Positions 1 through 9,967 of a stretch of 64,000 nucleotides of DNA are shown piece by piece. This DNA comes from Epithemia pelagica. Taxonomy: Eukaryota; Bacillariophyta; Bacillariophyceae; Surirellales; Surirellaceae. The notes under the pieces are model-generated. The model saw nothing but the letters and a program-made list of their open reading frames with translations, ran no database searches and was not told the DNA's origin. The stretch is from assembly GCA_946965045.2 (NCBI GenBank), contig OX337232.1, forward strand, positions 3,782,001 through 3,846,000, given 5' to 3'. The position numbers were made by a program, and so were the translations under genes. Positions within the stretch are counted from its first letter, which is position 1, and every line of letters starts with the position of its first letter.

Positions 1-43
1 GTAGTAGTGCCTAGTCTGTGTTGTTGTTGTTTTCTTTTGCTTT

Positions 44-3000
44 TTAAGACAACCCTTTGGCTTCTTCCCCTGGTTGTTGTTCTTGGTCTTCTTCTTCTTC
101 TGGAGCATGCTGGTGATCTTCGGTGGCGGCACTGTCACAAATCTGATGATGCGTCGGTGAGTGGGAATGGTGATTGGCATTATGACACCACGCCACGGCA
201 AAAAATGTCAGGGCATTGAATTGGGTACACAAATCTTCTCCTCCTACAGGATCCGTGTCTCCTCCTCCTTTTCCTCTTGGACCACCAGCACCCATGGAGG
301 ATGCCGTGTGTGCCATGGTGACGTTGGACCGAAGAATGCCACTGTCATTGACGTGCATAAAGTACGATGATGCCGCCGTGGGATTGCTTGTCACGGCCTT
401 GATGGCTCCTGCTGCTGCTTCTGCAGCTGTTTTTTCTTTGGATTGAGCTGGTTGGGTGTCTTGTTCCTTCTCCGTCTCCTCCGCAATGGTGGTTGGTGCA
501 TGTCGTGGACGTCGTCGTGGGGAGTTCTTATTGTTGGTCACCCTGGCTTTACGAAGTTGATTGGAGGATGGAGAAATACATTCGACCGCCTCCAAATTGG
601 ACAAGGTTTCTTGAACAATGGCCACCACATGATCTACATTGGCCGTACTATCAGTGGTGGTCACCAAGGAGGTTGTTTCGTGGTGTTCCGAAAATCCCAT
701 GTGGTGATGATGATGAAAGGCCCCGGGTGTAATGGCTCCCGTGGTTGCATCCGTGTTGGAAGGGACAAAGACAATGGCAGGAGTTCCATCCTCTCCCTCC
801 ATACTAATGAGTTCCAACAATCGATCGTCTTCTGCGTGATCGTTTTGTGCTTGTTTGACATTTTGTTCGTCCGTGTGAGTACTTGGTTTGGTCTTGGGTG
901 TCGGATCATTGGTTGCCTTTTGCGTTTCGTCGTCTTGTCCATGAGCCATTTCTATTAATCGGTTGTACACATCTTGAGGCGACAACAAGAGGTAGTTGTT
1001 GGGCAAGACCTTGTTGCCCTTTTCATCTGTTCCATTGGGATAGGTAAAGAGAATCATGTTGTCGTCGTCTGGTACAACTTCATTTTCTGGCGATTCATCC
1101 GAAGGAATGGGTGACATGCTCATGGAAAAGGATGGATTGTTGGGAACGACGGAATGATACTGACGGTCGTGTTGTTGCGCAGTGTCGTCCGTTGGCATCA
1201 TTTTGGTTTGTCGGTTTTCCAGTTCATCGCTGGGAGCCATGGAAACCATACCTCGTGACTGAAACGATTGGGTGTAGGTAAAGGAATACTGATCTTGGCG
1301 TGGTGACAAATAGGGGCTGGTTCGAGTTGGTGCCGTTTTGTTGTTGTTGTTGTTGTTGTTTGGAGTCTTGTTGTTGTTCTTGTTGGTATCCTGTTTATGC
1401 ATCACAACGACAGTCGCTTGCGAACTTGGTTGAGAAGTGGGAGGAGACGACCGAGTTTGTGGAGGGGTTTGATTTTGACTGCTGTTGCTACAATGACTCT
1501 GGTTTCTTGTTGTTGTTGTTGTTGTTTTTGTTGTTGTGGACGACTTGGATGAAATCGCAGTCGTAGTCGTAGTTGTTGTACCGGCAGCACCCTTGGATTT
1601 GTGGTTGTCATAGGAGAGCTGCCAACTGACTTCTTCATCCGACGGAAAGGAGGAGGAGGCAGAACTTGGTCCGGTCCGGAGTGTGGAAGAAATACAACTC
1701 TTGTCTTTGGTGGAGGAATGACGAGACTGGTCGTCCTCGTCTTCGACATCGGTCGACGCTTGGGTGGTAACGTCTCCCTCCTCCATTGGTTTCTGGGCGT
1801 CTTGCTTGTGGACGGTCCGCTCCTGTCGTTGTTGCAGATGCAGTTGTTGTTTGAGGATTTGACCAAAGGCATCGTCGTCGCAACAGTCTTCTTGAGGATT
1901 CATTCCACCATCACCAGCACCACAACAATCGTCGAGACTGAACCCTTTTTGCAAATTGGCCAAGCCATGATAAATGGCGGTTCCACTGAGCGAGGCCGAA
2001 ACGGCTGGAGGTGGAATCAGGGCGGCCTCCGCCTCCAACTCTTGTTGGGCAGTCATAGCAGTCGCCTTGTTCTTGTCATGGTTCTTGTGGCTGCTCGATC
2101 GATGCGAACGCGAACGCGAACGACTGCTTCTCTTGGATGGACTACTATTGGCATGACTGGATCTCTTGCTCTTGCTACTGCTTTTGCTCTTGCTCTTGCT
2201 CGTTTGGGACGTGTGTCGTCGTCTCGAGTCGTTTTTTCGGGGTGAATCGTCCAGATTGGTCAAGGAATCCATGGTTTGAATGACACGTTCCCGAATGGGA
2301 CTGGGAATTCGTACGTCATCGTCATCGTCTTCAATGACTTGAACTTCGACATTGTCGTACAAGACCGAAAAACTGTCATCTCGAAGAGTCTTGTGGTGGT
2401 TCTTGTTGTTGTTCGTATCATCCTCATTATGGTCATTACGGTCATTCTTCTCCGCTGCAGCTGCCGTGCCACGACGACTGCACGAATGACTTTCGGTGGT
2501 GGTACTCTGACTGCTCGTGGGATGTCGAGAGGGATGCTGGGGTTTGTGGTTGTGGTGGGTCTTGTGGTTGTCGACCACGACGACCACCACCGAAGGTGGC
2601 GAACCCCGAGAAGTGGAAGACGAAGAGGATTCCGTTTCCACAAGGACATGGCGTTGTTTGGTGGACTTGCGTCGAGGAGACGACGACGAAGAATAATGTT
2701 TTTTGGGAGGACACGACAGTTGTTGGGGTGCTCCAGCGTGGTGTTCGTCTTCGTCGTCTTCCATGGTGGCAGCCGTGACGGCGTCGTGAAAGGTAAAGAG
2801 TTTGGGTGTGGGTTTGCGCACGACCCGTTGTGTTTCATGGCGTTGTTGTTGTTCGCGATACTGGTCCAACTTTTGCGCCACCCACAATTCGGCTTCGTGC
2901 TTGGCCAAGGCGGCGGCGGCTTCGGCCGCCAGTTCGAGGCGATGTTGTTGTTGTTGGGCGGCTCGAAAAATTTGACGTTGTCGTTTGGCGGCATAATAGT

Positions 3001-3193
3001 GCAAGCCGCCCGCGCCATGGGTCGTACTCTCCGTACTCGCACTCGGTTGTTGCTCGGCCGAATACTCCTCCTCCTCGGACGACGACGACGACGACGAAGA
3101 CGAAGAAGCAGCAGGATTGGTAGGGGACGACGAAAAGGTGGTCGCTGCACCACTCGCGGCGGTTTCGTCGGCCGGAGCGTGAAGGACTTCCAT
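44..3193 (-). CDS. Low-complexity Ser/Arg/Thr/Asn-rich protein, unknown function
   Basis: About 1049 residues from the ATG at 3193. The frame is open up to 3346 but the upstream part is a poor, repeat-like leader, so I prefer 3193, where the protein begins with an acidic/Ala-rich stretch. Most of the protein is homopolymeric (Ser, Thr, Asn, Glu, Val). An RS-like block of alternating Ser/Arg/Lys lies about one third of the way in, followed by islands that look constrained: IRERVIQTMDSLTNLDD, and later NNYLLLSPQDVYNRLIEMAHG. No known domain, signal peptide or membrane span was recognised. The RS-like block and acidic patches would fit a nuclear or RNA-related protein, which is inference only. 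The last ~40 codons before the stop read as His/Glu-rich tail and could hide an intron. The gene is followed by the window edge and preceded by about 1.2 kb without genes. Confidence 0.6.
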   Translation of the reverse strand: MEVLHAPADETAASGAATTFSSSPTNPAASSSSSSSSSSEEEEYSAEQQPSASTESTTHGAGGLHYYAAKRQRQIFRAAQQQQHRLELAAEAAAALAKHEAELWVAQKLDQYREQQQRHETQRVVRKPTPKLFTFHDAVTAATMEDDEDEHHAGAPQQLSCPPKKHYSSSSSPRRKSTKQRHVLVETESSSSSTSRGSPPSVVVVVVDNHKTHHNHKPQHPSRHPTSSQSTTTESHSCSRRGTAAAAEKNDRNDHNEDDTNNNKNHHKTLRDDSFSVLYDNVEVQVIEDDDDDVRIPSPIRERVIQTMDSLTNLDDSPRKNDSRRRHTSQTSKSKSKSSSKSKRSSHANSSPSKRSSRSRSRSHRSSSHKNHDKNKATAMTAQQELEAEAALIPPPAVSASLSGTAIYHGLANLQKGFSLDDCCGAGDGGMNPQEDCCDDDAFGQILKQQLHLQQRQERTVHKQDAQKPMEEGDVTTQASTDVEDEDDQSRHSSTKDKSCISSTLRTGPSSASSSFPSDEEVSWQLSYDNHKSKGAAGTTTTTTTAISSKSSTTTKTTTTTTRNQSHCSNSSQNQTPPQTRSSPPTSQPSSQATVVVMHKQDTNKNNNKTPNNNNNNNKTAPTRTSPYLSPRQDQYSFTYTQSFQSRGMVSMAPSDELENRQTKMMPTDDTAQQHDRQYHSVVPNNPSFSMSMSPIPSDESPENEVVPDDDNMILFTYPNGTDEKGNKVLPNNYLLLSPQDVYNRLIEMAHGQDDETQKATNDPTPKTKPSTHTDEQNVKQAQNDHAEDDRLLELISMEGEDGTPAIVFVPSNTDATTGAITPGAFHHHHHMGFSEHHETTSLVTTTDSTANVDHVVAIVQETLSNLEAVECISPSSNQLRKARVTNNKNSPRRRPRHAPTTIAEETEKEQDTQPAQSKEKTAAEAAAGAIKAVTSNPTAASSYFMHVNDSGILRSNVTMAHTASSMGAGGPRGKGGGDTDPVGGEDLCTQFNALTFFAVAWCHNANHHSHSPTHHQICDSAATEDHQHAPEEEEDQEQQPGEEAKGLS

Positions 3194-4403
3194 ACTGATG
3201 ATAATGGTCGTTGCTTGTTGCTTGTTGTTCTTTGTTGTGGTGGTGACAGTCTTGCGCCACAATGAAATGAGAGTATTGTTTTGTTTGTTGTTTTGTTGTT
3301 TTGTTGGACAGTGATTGATGTGGGGCAGCCACAAACTGTGTGCCAACCAAGAAAGAGCGATGAGGAGAGAAGCGATGCAAGAGTCTCTCTCTTATTCGAA
3401 AAAGAAAAAAAAGAAATGAGGCTCCACCGACAACACCTTGTTTGGAACCGAGACTGGGCACAGTTCTGTTTTGGCCAAGGAAGGGAATGGAGACTTGCGC
3501 CACCACACTACTTGTGTGTTGTGTTGTTGGGGTTTTTGTCGCCATCGCCATGGTGCCGGATCGCTGATGGTCGCTCGCGAAATCACCGCCAAATCTAGAA
3601 AGGCAGTCGCTCCTGTCAATTTTCGCGAGCGACGGACCGCCAAAAATTCAGTCGCTTTTGTTGGGCATGCGCGCGCGAGTGGACAGTCGCGCTTATGCGC
3701 GCGATGAGTCGCGCGCGGGCACGCCCGATCTTCTGCGAGCACAGCGAGCGTCCATCGCTCACATATCCTGTGTCCTGTGAGTGTGAGCGCAAAGGATTCG
3801 CCCACACAAGCCGAATCTGCTCTGTCTGTGCCTGTTGCGCGTATCCGTATGTGTGTGTTCTCCCCTCCTATATATGTGGGGGGATGGTCTTTTTGCGTGG
3901 AACGGGAGACCCCAACAATGGGTACTGCGACTTTTCGTGTCTGCTTCTAGTCTCGAGCATGTCAAAGAATGGAATGTGTTTTGGTTGTGCTGGAGACCAA
4001 GCGAGGAGTCATGGTTTGGTTCCACCTTCCTCCTCCTCCTCCTGCCACTGCGGCCGTCGTTTGTCCCATGCTGGAGGAGCCGCAAGACCACACCACCTGG
4101 AGCAAAACACACAACATGACATTCAGTCCTACTCGAGGCAGCCCTGTTTTCCACAGACTTTTACAATGACACTAGAGAACCGGAATCGGAGGAGATGAGC
4201 GTACCAATGAATCATAAATCATACTGTTTCACTGTTAGAATGATGATAATATACTCTACAAGTACCTATAGGTCGTCGGAACGAGCCACGGATAAACACT
4301 ATATTTCAGGGGACCTGAAATCTCGAATCCACACAAGCAGCAGGCCAGTCACCAGGAACCCACCGACCAGAGTTAAATGTTGTTGGCCGTATAACGTTTC
4401 GGA
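3194..4403. other. Gene-free interval with GC-rich inverted repeats
   Basis: Between two minus-strand genes. It should hold the promoter and 5' leader of the gene at 44-3193 and the 3' UTR of the TPR gene. A 12-bp inverted repeat (gtcgctcgcgaa near 3569-3580, ttcgcgagcgac near 3623-3634) sits within a stretch unusually rich in GCGCG and AGTCGC words (about 3560-3770). Short frames here are shadows without recognisable protein features. Confidence 0.5.
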
Positions 4404-7400
4404 TTATTTCCGCATGGCCGCCAAGGCCTTGCGGGACAAATCGTGCATTTGCGGATCGTTCAACAATTCCTTGACGGCATCGGGCGATTTGCTGCGATCC
4501 ATGGCCTTGGTGGCCATGCTTCGCAAATTGTCATTGTGCAACAATTGACGGGCCGTAATGTCCATGTTACTGGCATTGGGAGGCGAGGCCGTGTGCGTCG
4601 GAGAAGTTGCTTGGGCTCCGCGCGTGGCGCTCGAGGGACGGGTCGACACGGAGAGTGAGGATGACTTGTTGTTGTTGCTACTGCTGTTGCGACTCTTTTG
4701 TTGTTGTTGTTGTTTGGCCAAACGGCTCTTGGCCTTTTGCAAATAGGATTGGGAGGCGGCATTGTCGGGGTCGTATTCCAGCGCCGTCGTATAGGCCGCA
4801 ATGGCTCCGGCATAGTTGTGCAAAAAGAAGCGACTCAATCCCAATCGCGCATGGGCCTTGCCATAGGTGGGATCCAATTCCAAGGCGGCCAGGGAATCGT
4901 GTTCGGCTTGACTGTAGCGTTCCAAATAACAGAGGGCCGCGGCCCGATTGCTGTAATAGACATGAGATTGAGGACCGTGACTGGAACACTGCAAGGCTTG
5001 GGTATAGGCCTCCAAGGCTTTTTCGTACTCGCGATTCGCCATGAGGGCATTGCCCTTGGTCTTGAACTTTTCCGCCTCATTGGCGGACGACGACGACGAT
5101 TGTTTAGAAGACGACTTGCCGGCGCCCGTGCGATTGGACGACGATTGTTGTTGTTTTTGTTCTTGTTGTTCCAATCGTTTCGTGGCCTTTTCCAAATAGG
5201 ATTGATTCGAGGCATTGTGCGGTTCGAGACGAAGGGCGGTCGTGTAGGCTTGTTGGGCCTCGGCATAATTGCCGAGCAAAAATTGCGCCAATCCCAATCG
5301 GGCATGAGCCTTGCTGTAGTCGGGTTGCAAGGCCAAGGCTCGTTCACTATCGGCAATGGCCTCTTCAAACTGTCGCAAACTCACAAGGGCGGCGGCCCGA
5401 TTGGAAAAGTACACGTGCGATTGGGGACCGGCCGAGGACAAGTCCAAGGCCTTGGTATAACAGGCGGTGGCCGCGTCGTATTCCTTGCGTTGCATGTGCG
5501 CATTGCCCGTGGCCTTGCAACGTTCGGCCTGTTCCAAATCCTCGACTGCCGTCGTCGCTGCCGTGTGGGTGGACACGGACAAGGAATTGGCCGGTGCCGT
5601 GGAAATGGGAGTCGGACGGTGCGGTTTGGTCTGACTGGGTGGCGGTTGCGGTTTCGTGGCAGTACTACCACCAATGCTGGTACTATTGGATTTGCCGGGA
5701 CGTGGGGGCGTTTGGGGGGATCGTCGCGACGTTTTGTTGTGGAGCAACTTTTTCTTGACATTGCTGGTATTGGGAGTCGTGGTGGGTTTTTGGGAACAGG
5801 GTGGTGTGGACCGATGCTGGTTGGATCGATGATGAGGATTGGCCGTGGTGGGAGTGGCCTCGTCGGGATGAAACGTGGAAAAGAGTTTGGACGCAAAGGC
5901 CATGCGTTTGACGTAGGAGGCGACACTGACTTCAGTGCCAACCGTACTTTCCACACCATCGTCCAGGGGTTCCTCCCACCTACTAACACCACCGTATCGA
6001 GGATCCTTGTCTGTCTTTTCTTCTTCATGGTGGTGAGAATGTTCCGGATCTTGAAAGCGGACCGACGAGGACGTGTTCAAGGCCTTGTTGGTAGTGTTGT
6101 GATTGGTAGTGGCCGGATAGAGTTGATGAGCGCGTTGTCGTCGGAGCGTGCGTCCCTGTTTTTGTTGTTCGGCCGCCGTCAGCGCCGCCAAATATTCGAT
6201 GGTGCCCTTGGTATCTTCCAAGGCCACGGTACTGGCGAGCTTGTGTCGAAATTTGGTGACAATCTTGGCGTGTCGTTCTTGAAACAGGGCCTGTTTGTGT
6301 CGGGGTGTCAAGGTGGGATCGGCTTCGAGGTCGTCAAAAAAGCCCTTGGCGTAGACGGCCGCTTGGTATTGTTGAAACAAGTGCGCGTAGGGACGACAAT
6401 GGCTGGGACGAGTCTCGTTCGTTTCATTCTCAGTGTCGTTGTCCTCGTCGTCCGGTGGACGACAAAAATCGGCTTCGGCTTGGCGTCGCGTTTGGGCATT
6501 GAGACCAACCAAGCCGGCGGCCACCAGTTCGCCCAAACTCAGAGGACCGGGCAAGTCGGATCCCGACGCCAAGCCTTGGAGGGGATAAAACCGATGTCGA
6601 TTGCTGGCATGATAATCATCATAATCGTACAAGGAAATCCAGGCTGGTGGGGGTGGATGGGCCGCGGCATCATCGTCCTCTTGGTCCTTGTCATTCGTAG
6701 TAGTATTAGTGTTGTTGTACTGAGGATTCCGTTGCATCCATTCGCCGGTACTGGGATTGGTTTGGGCGGCCGTGCCTCGGTACAATAATTCGTCTTGCAT
6801 TTCGCCGAGACTGGGCAAGACATTGGCCTGTTGGGTATGCAAGACGGGCCGCGTATTGAGCATTCGCAAAAAGTGCTTGGGTTGTTGCACGTGATCGAGG
6901 GATTGGTGCGTGCCGGCATCAAACCAGGCATCATTGCCGTCCAAGAGGGGCGCATCGTCGTCGTCGTCCTCATCCTGGTCGGCAGACAAGGACGATTTGG
7001 TCTTTTTCGTTTTGTGATTGTCTTTGGAATAGGGTGCAATGCTCAAAACGTGCGTGTCGGCCGCGTCATTGTCGTCAGTGGTGCTGGTTGTTTGGTTGGA
7101 TTTGGACAATGGTGGCGGACAAAAGGCGCGCGTCAAGGCCCAACAGGCCAAGGTGATATAGTCAGCCTGCAAGCCTTGCGTCTGCAAGAGTGCTTGGGAC
7201 GAAAAGGAGCGGGGCAAATCGCGCAAATAATCCAAACAGAGCAAGACCAATTCGGCTTCGGTCGGCAATTGCACGTGTCGATCGGCCGACTCTTCTACCG
7301 AAGAATGGTGTGGGTCTTCGTCCTCTTCATCTTGTTCTGGACCCGAATCCTCTTCCTCTTCCTCCTCGTCGGGCCCATTGTCTGGGTCTTGCTCATCATG

Positions 7401-7940
7401 GTGGTGGTTGTGAGGATGATGATGATCCTCCTCCTCATGGTAGTGATATTCTCCCTCATCCATCAGATCCTCTTGTGGTGGTTGGGAAAAGGACGACGGT
7501 GAAGGAGCAATGGACTGGACATGAGGATTGTGACTTGGATGGTCCTGTTCATCGTCCGAGGTGGAGGCCACATGATGAAAGGGAAAACTGCCTTGGGACC
7601 GAACGACACCGACACTACTGGCCGCAGCACCCGACGAGGGCACCCCGGAACGACTGGCACGATTCGACGACGATGTGGTGCGATGGGACGTGCTGCCGGT
7701 AGGCGCACCAGAAGCAGCAACAGCATGAGGATTGGAAGACGACGAATGCCCATGAGAATGGTTCTTGTGGCGTGGCAAAGACTCGTGATGGTTGTTGCTG
7801 TGGCTGTGGTGGTGGCTGTATCGAGGAGCATTGTTGCCCGTTGCATGTTGTGATTGTGATAAAGAAGACGATGGATAGGGTGGACCCACATCCAAGGGCT
7901 GCATGGGACGTGAATGGTATTTGTTGGAAGGTGGCGGCAT
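4404..7940 (-). CDS. Long TPR co-chaperone-like protein with two TPR blocks and STI1-like tail
   Basis: About 1178 residues from the ATG at 7940; the frame extends 15 bases further only through a non-ATG codon inside a TGAT microsatellite. The first ~200 residues are His/Ser/Glu/Asp-rich. An island around the LPTEAELVLLCLDYLRDLP stretch resembles a LisH-like helical pair. Two TPR blocks of about 119 residues each (roughly residues 797-916 and 950-1068) are close copies of one another. Each has three TPR units with the AxxxKxxGNxxM start and the SNRAAAL and KAHARLG motifs seen in Hsp70/Hsp90 co-chaperones (SGT, STI1/Hop). The last ~50 residues form a short helical domain with NDNLRSMATKAMD and NDPQMHDLSRKALAAM, like an STI1/DP repeat. 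Family knowledge says such TPRs bind EEVD tails of chaperones. The size and N-terminal low complexity are unlike normal SGT (~300 residues). Confidence 0.8.
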   Translation of the reverse strand: MPPPSNKYHSRPMQPLDVGPPYPSSSLSQSQHATGNNAPRYSHHHSHSNNHHESLPRHKNHSHGHSSSSNPHAVAASGAPTGSTSHRTTSSSNRASRSGVPSSGAAASSVGVVRSQGSFPFHHVASTSDDEQDHPSHNPHVQSIAPSPSSFSQPPQEDLMDEGEYHYHEEEDHHHPHNHHHDEQDPDNGPDEEEEEEDSGPEQDEEDEDPHHSSVEESADRHVQLPTEAELVLLCLDYLRDLPRSFSSQALLQTQGLQADYITLACWALTRAFCPPPLSKSNQTTSTTDDNDAADTHVLSIAPYSKDNHKTKKTKSSLSADQDEDDDDDAPLLDGNDAWFDAGTHQSLDHVQQPKHFLRMLNTRPVLHTQQANVLPSLGEMQDELLYRGTAAQTNPSTGEWMQRNPQYNNTNTTTNDKDQEDDDAAAHPPPPAWISLYDYDDYHASNRHRFYPLQGLASGSDLPGPLSLGELVAAGLVGLNAQTRRQAEADFCRPPDDEDNDTENETNETRPSHCRPYAHLFQQYQAAVYAKGFFDDLEADPTLTPRHKQALFQERHAKIVTKFRHKLASTVALEDTKGTIEYLAALTAAEQQKQGRTLRRQRAHQLYPATTNHNTTNKALNTSSSVRFQDPEHSHHHEEEKTDKDPRYGGVSRWEEPLDDGVESTVGTEVSVASYVKRMAFASKLFSTFHPDEATPTTANPHHRSNQHRSTPPCSQKPTTTPNTSNVKKKLLHNKTSRRSPQTPPRPGKSNSTSIGGSTATKPQPPPSQTKPHRPTPISTAPANSLSVSTHTAATTAVEDLEQAERCKATGNAHMQRKEYDAATACYTKALDLSSAGPQSHVYFSNRAAALVSLRQFEEAIADSERALALQPDYSKAHARLGLAQFLLGNYAEAQQAYTTALRLEPHNASNQSYLEKATKRLEQQEQKQQQSSSNRTGAGKSSSKQSSSSSANEAEKFKTKGNALMANREYEKALEAYTQALQCSSHGPQSHVYYSNRAAALCYLERYSQAEHDSLAALELDPTYGKAHARLGLSRFFLHNYAGAIAAYTTALEYDPDNAASQSYLQKAKSRLAKQQQQQKSRNSSSNNNKSSSLSVSTRPSSATRGAQATSPTHTASPPNASNMDITARQLLHNDNLRSMATKAMDRSKSPDAVKELLNDPQMHDLSRKALAAMRK

Positions 7941-8843
7941 GATGCAATCAATCAATCAATCAATCAATCAATACGGTTGCGCCTGGAACGAAGATGGTGT
8001 GTGGATTGTGTGGCAGCCTCTCGGATCCAGCAGAAACACCGCGAGTGGTCGTTTGCTGGCGGCTCTGCTAGTGCAGCTGCTAGTTCACAACGGGTGGATG
8101 GTCCCCCAACAACAGAGGTGCAAAGGACACTCCCGAAAAACACGAGAACTTGTTGGTTCCCGAAAGGACGACAAAACTCCACCACGAAACCAAAACACAA
8201 AAGACCCTCTCTCTCTCTCGTTGTTGATGATTCAACACCAACAACAAACACACACACACACAGACACACAAGTCTTGTTGTTGGTTGTGTCTTGTTATGG
8301 TCAATCGATTGGTCTTGTTTCTTGTTGTCCTTGTCGTTGCTCCTGTTTCCTGTTTGCTTTTTTTTGGAGGTGTGACATGGATTGGCACGCCCGACCGACA
8401 ATTGGACCAACGGACCGTTGGATTTCTTACCGATCCGACGAGCGCGGATGCTTGGTCGGCTGACAAACGCCCGCCCGCCTAGACTGCATTCGGGAATCAT
8501 CAACGGGGCTGTGCTAGGTAGGAGCTACTACTACCATAATAGCTAGCTAGGAGTAGCTAGCTCGACCTCTCTCTTCCATCGCCTACTCCGAGTAGACCCT
8601 CGCATTGTCCAATCAAGAAACCGTCGATTGGATAGGAACGGAAACACTCTCCAGCATTGGAAAAGACAAAGACGAAAACGAGAAACAGTTTGATAGGAAC
8701 ACTCCAGCACCGTAGAATAGAAAATGAAAGCCATGTGAGTGTCCCCATTCTACACAGTTGAGTCTGCTGGACCAACCAGCGCCCATGACACGAAACAAAC
8801 GTGATTTCATCGTGTTCTCTACTACCTAGACTCTAACTACTAC
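7941..8843. other. Gene-free interval, probable 5' region of the TPR gene
   Basis: Begins with a short AATC/GATT tetranucleotide microsatellite (7947-7971) immediately upstream of the TPR gene start. Contains a CACACACA run at about 8250-8262 and several CTAGCTAG palindromes at 8540-8560. No convincing coding frame is seen; the longest frames are compositional shadows. Confidence 0.5.
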
Positions 8844-9712
8844 AAGGACATGGACAAACATGTTGTTGCTGCTACGAAGGAGAGGAGACTGCCATGTTCA
8901 TCGTGTTCTCTACTACTAGAGACTCGAACTACTACAAGGACATGGACAAACATGCTGTGTTGCTGCTATGAAGGAGAGGAGACTGCCATGTTCATCGTGT
9001 TCTCTACTACTAGAGACTCGAACTACTACAAGGACATGGACAAACATGCTGTGTTGCTGCTACGATGGAGAGGAGACTGCCATGTTCATCGTGTTCTCTA
9101 GTACTAGAGACTCAAACTACAAGGACATGGACAAACATGCTGTGTTGCTGCTATGAAGGAGAGGAGACTGCCATGTTCATCGTGTTCTCTACTTCTAGAC
9201 TCGAACTACTACAAGGACATGGACAAACATGCTGTGTTGCTGCTACGATGGAGAGGAGACTGCCATGTTCATCGTGTTCTCTACTACTAGACTCGAACTA
9301 CTACAAGGACATGGACAAACATGCTGTGTTGCTGCTATGAAGGAGAGGAGACTGCTATGTTCATCGTGTTCTCTACTACTAGAGACTCGAACTACAAGGA
9401 CATGGACAAACATGCTGTGTTGCTGCTACGATGGAGAGGAGACTGCCATGTTCATCGTGTTCTCTACTACTAGACTCTGACTACAAGGACATGGACAAAC
9501 ATGCTGTGTTGCTGCTATGAAGGAGAGGAGACTGCCATGTTCATCGTGTTCTCTACTAGACTCGAACTACAAGGACATGGACAAACATGCTGTGGCAGCT
9601 ACGATGGAGAGGAGACTGCCATGTTCATCGTGTTCTCTACGACTAGACTCGAACTACAAGGACATGGACAAACGTGCTGTAGCTGCTACGATGGAGAGGA
9701 GACTGCCATGTA
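8844..9712 (+). repeat. Minisatellite, ten ~86-94 bp units with dimeric alternation
   Basis: The word aaggacatggacaaac recurs at 8844, 8936, 9030, 9121, 9213, 9305, 9396, 9485, 9571 and 9658. This gives nine intervals of 92, 94, 91, 92, 92, 91, 89, 86 and 87 bp; the tenth unit is truncated near 9712. Length varies mostly by loss of 'tac' and 'gag' triplets in the ctactactagagactcgaactactac segment. Two unit variants, gctatgaagg and gctacgatgg, alternate from unit 2 to unit 9. Both are followed by the same agaggagactgccatgttc block. Frames through the array encode repeats only because the units are stop-poor; no gene is proposed. Confidence 0.95.
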
Positions 9713-9967
9713 TTGGAGGTGCAAAGGTAGGATACCAGAAAGGTGGAATGGAATTTCGGATTACTTTGATTAACTATGCAGTCGAGAAAAGGAAGGAAAA
9801 GGAAGCAATGGATTGTAGTATAGAGGAGGAAAGGGATCATGTAACAGATAGCTGTGTGTGATATGGAGAACAAGACGGGATCGGTTGTTCGTTCGTTTCT
9901 TGGTGGTCATCTTGTGGGTTTCTTGGTTCATGGCCCAGAAGAGGATGGCAGCCAGGAGGTTCTACTA

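Noticed and set aside
1300-3551. Long opposite-strand and out-of-frame ORFs across the Ser/Arg-rich gene (for example 2276-3265 + and 2260-3153 -)
   Set aside because: Composition mirrors the codon repeats of the main frame (Arg, Val, Thr runs); no independent signals.
4698-6788. 696-residue plus-strand frame antisense to the TPR gene
   Set aside because: Gly/Arg/Ile-rich shadow of a biased gene; the TPR motifs on the minus strand explain the sequence.
8850-9861. Frames of 60-114 residues through the minisatellite
   Set aside because: Repeat translation only, with frames shifting as unit length changes; no promoter or family signal.
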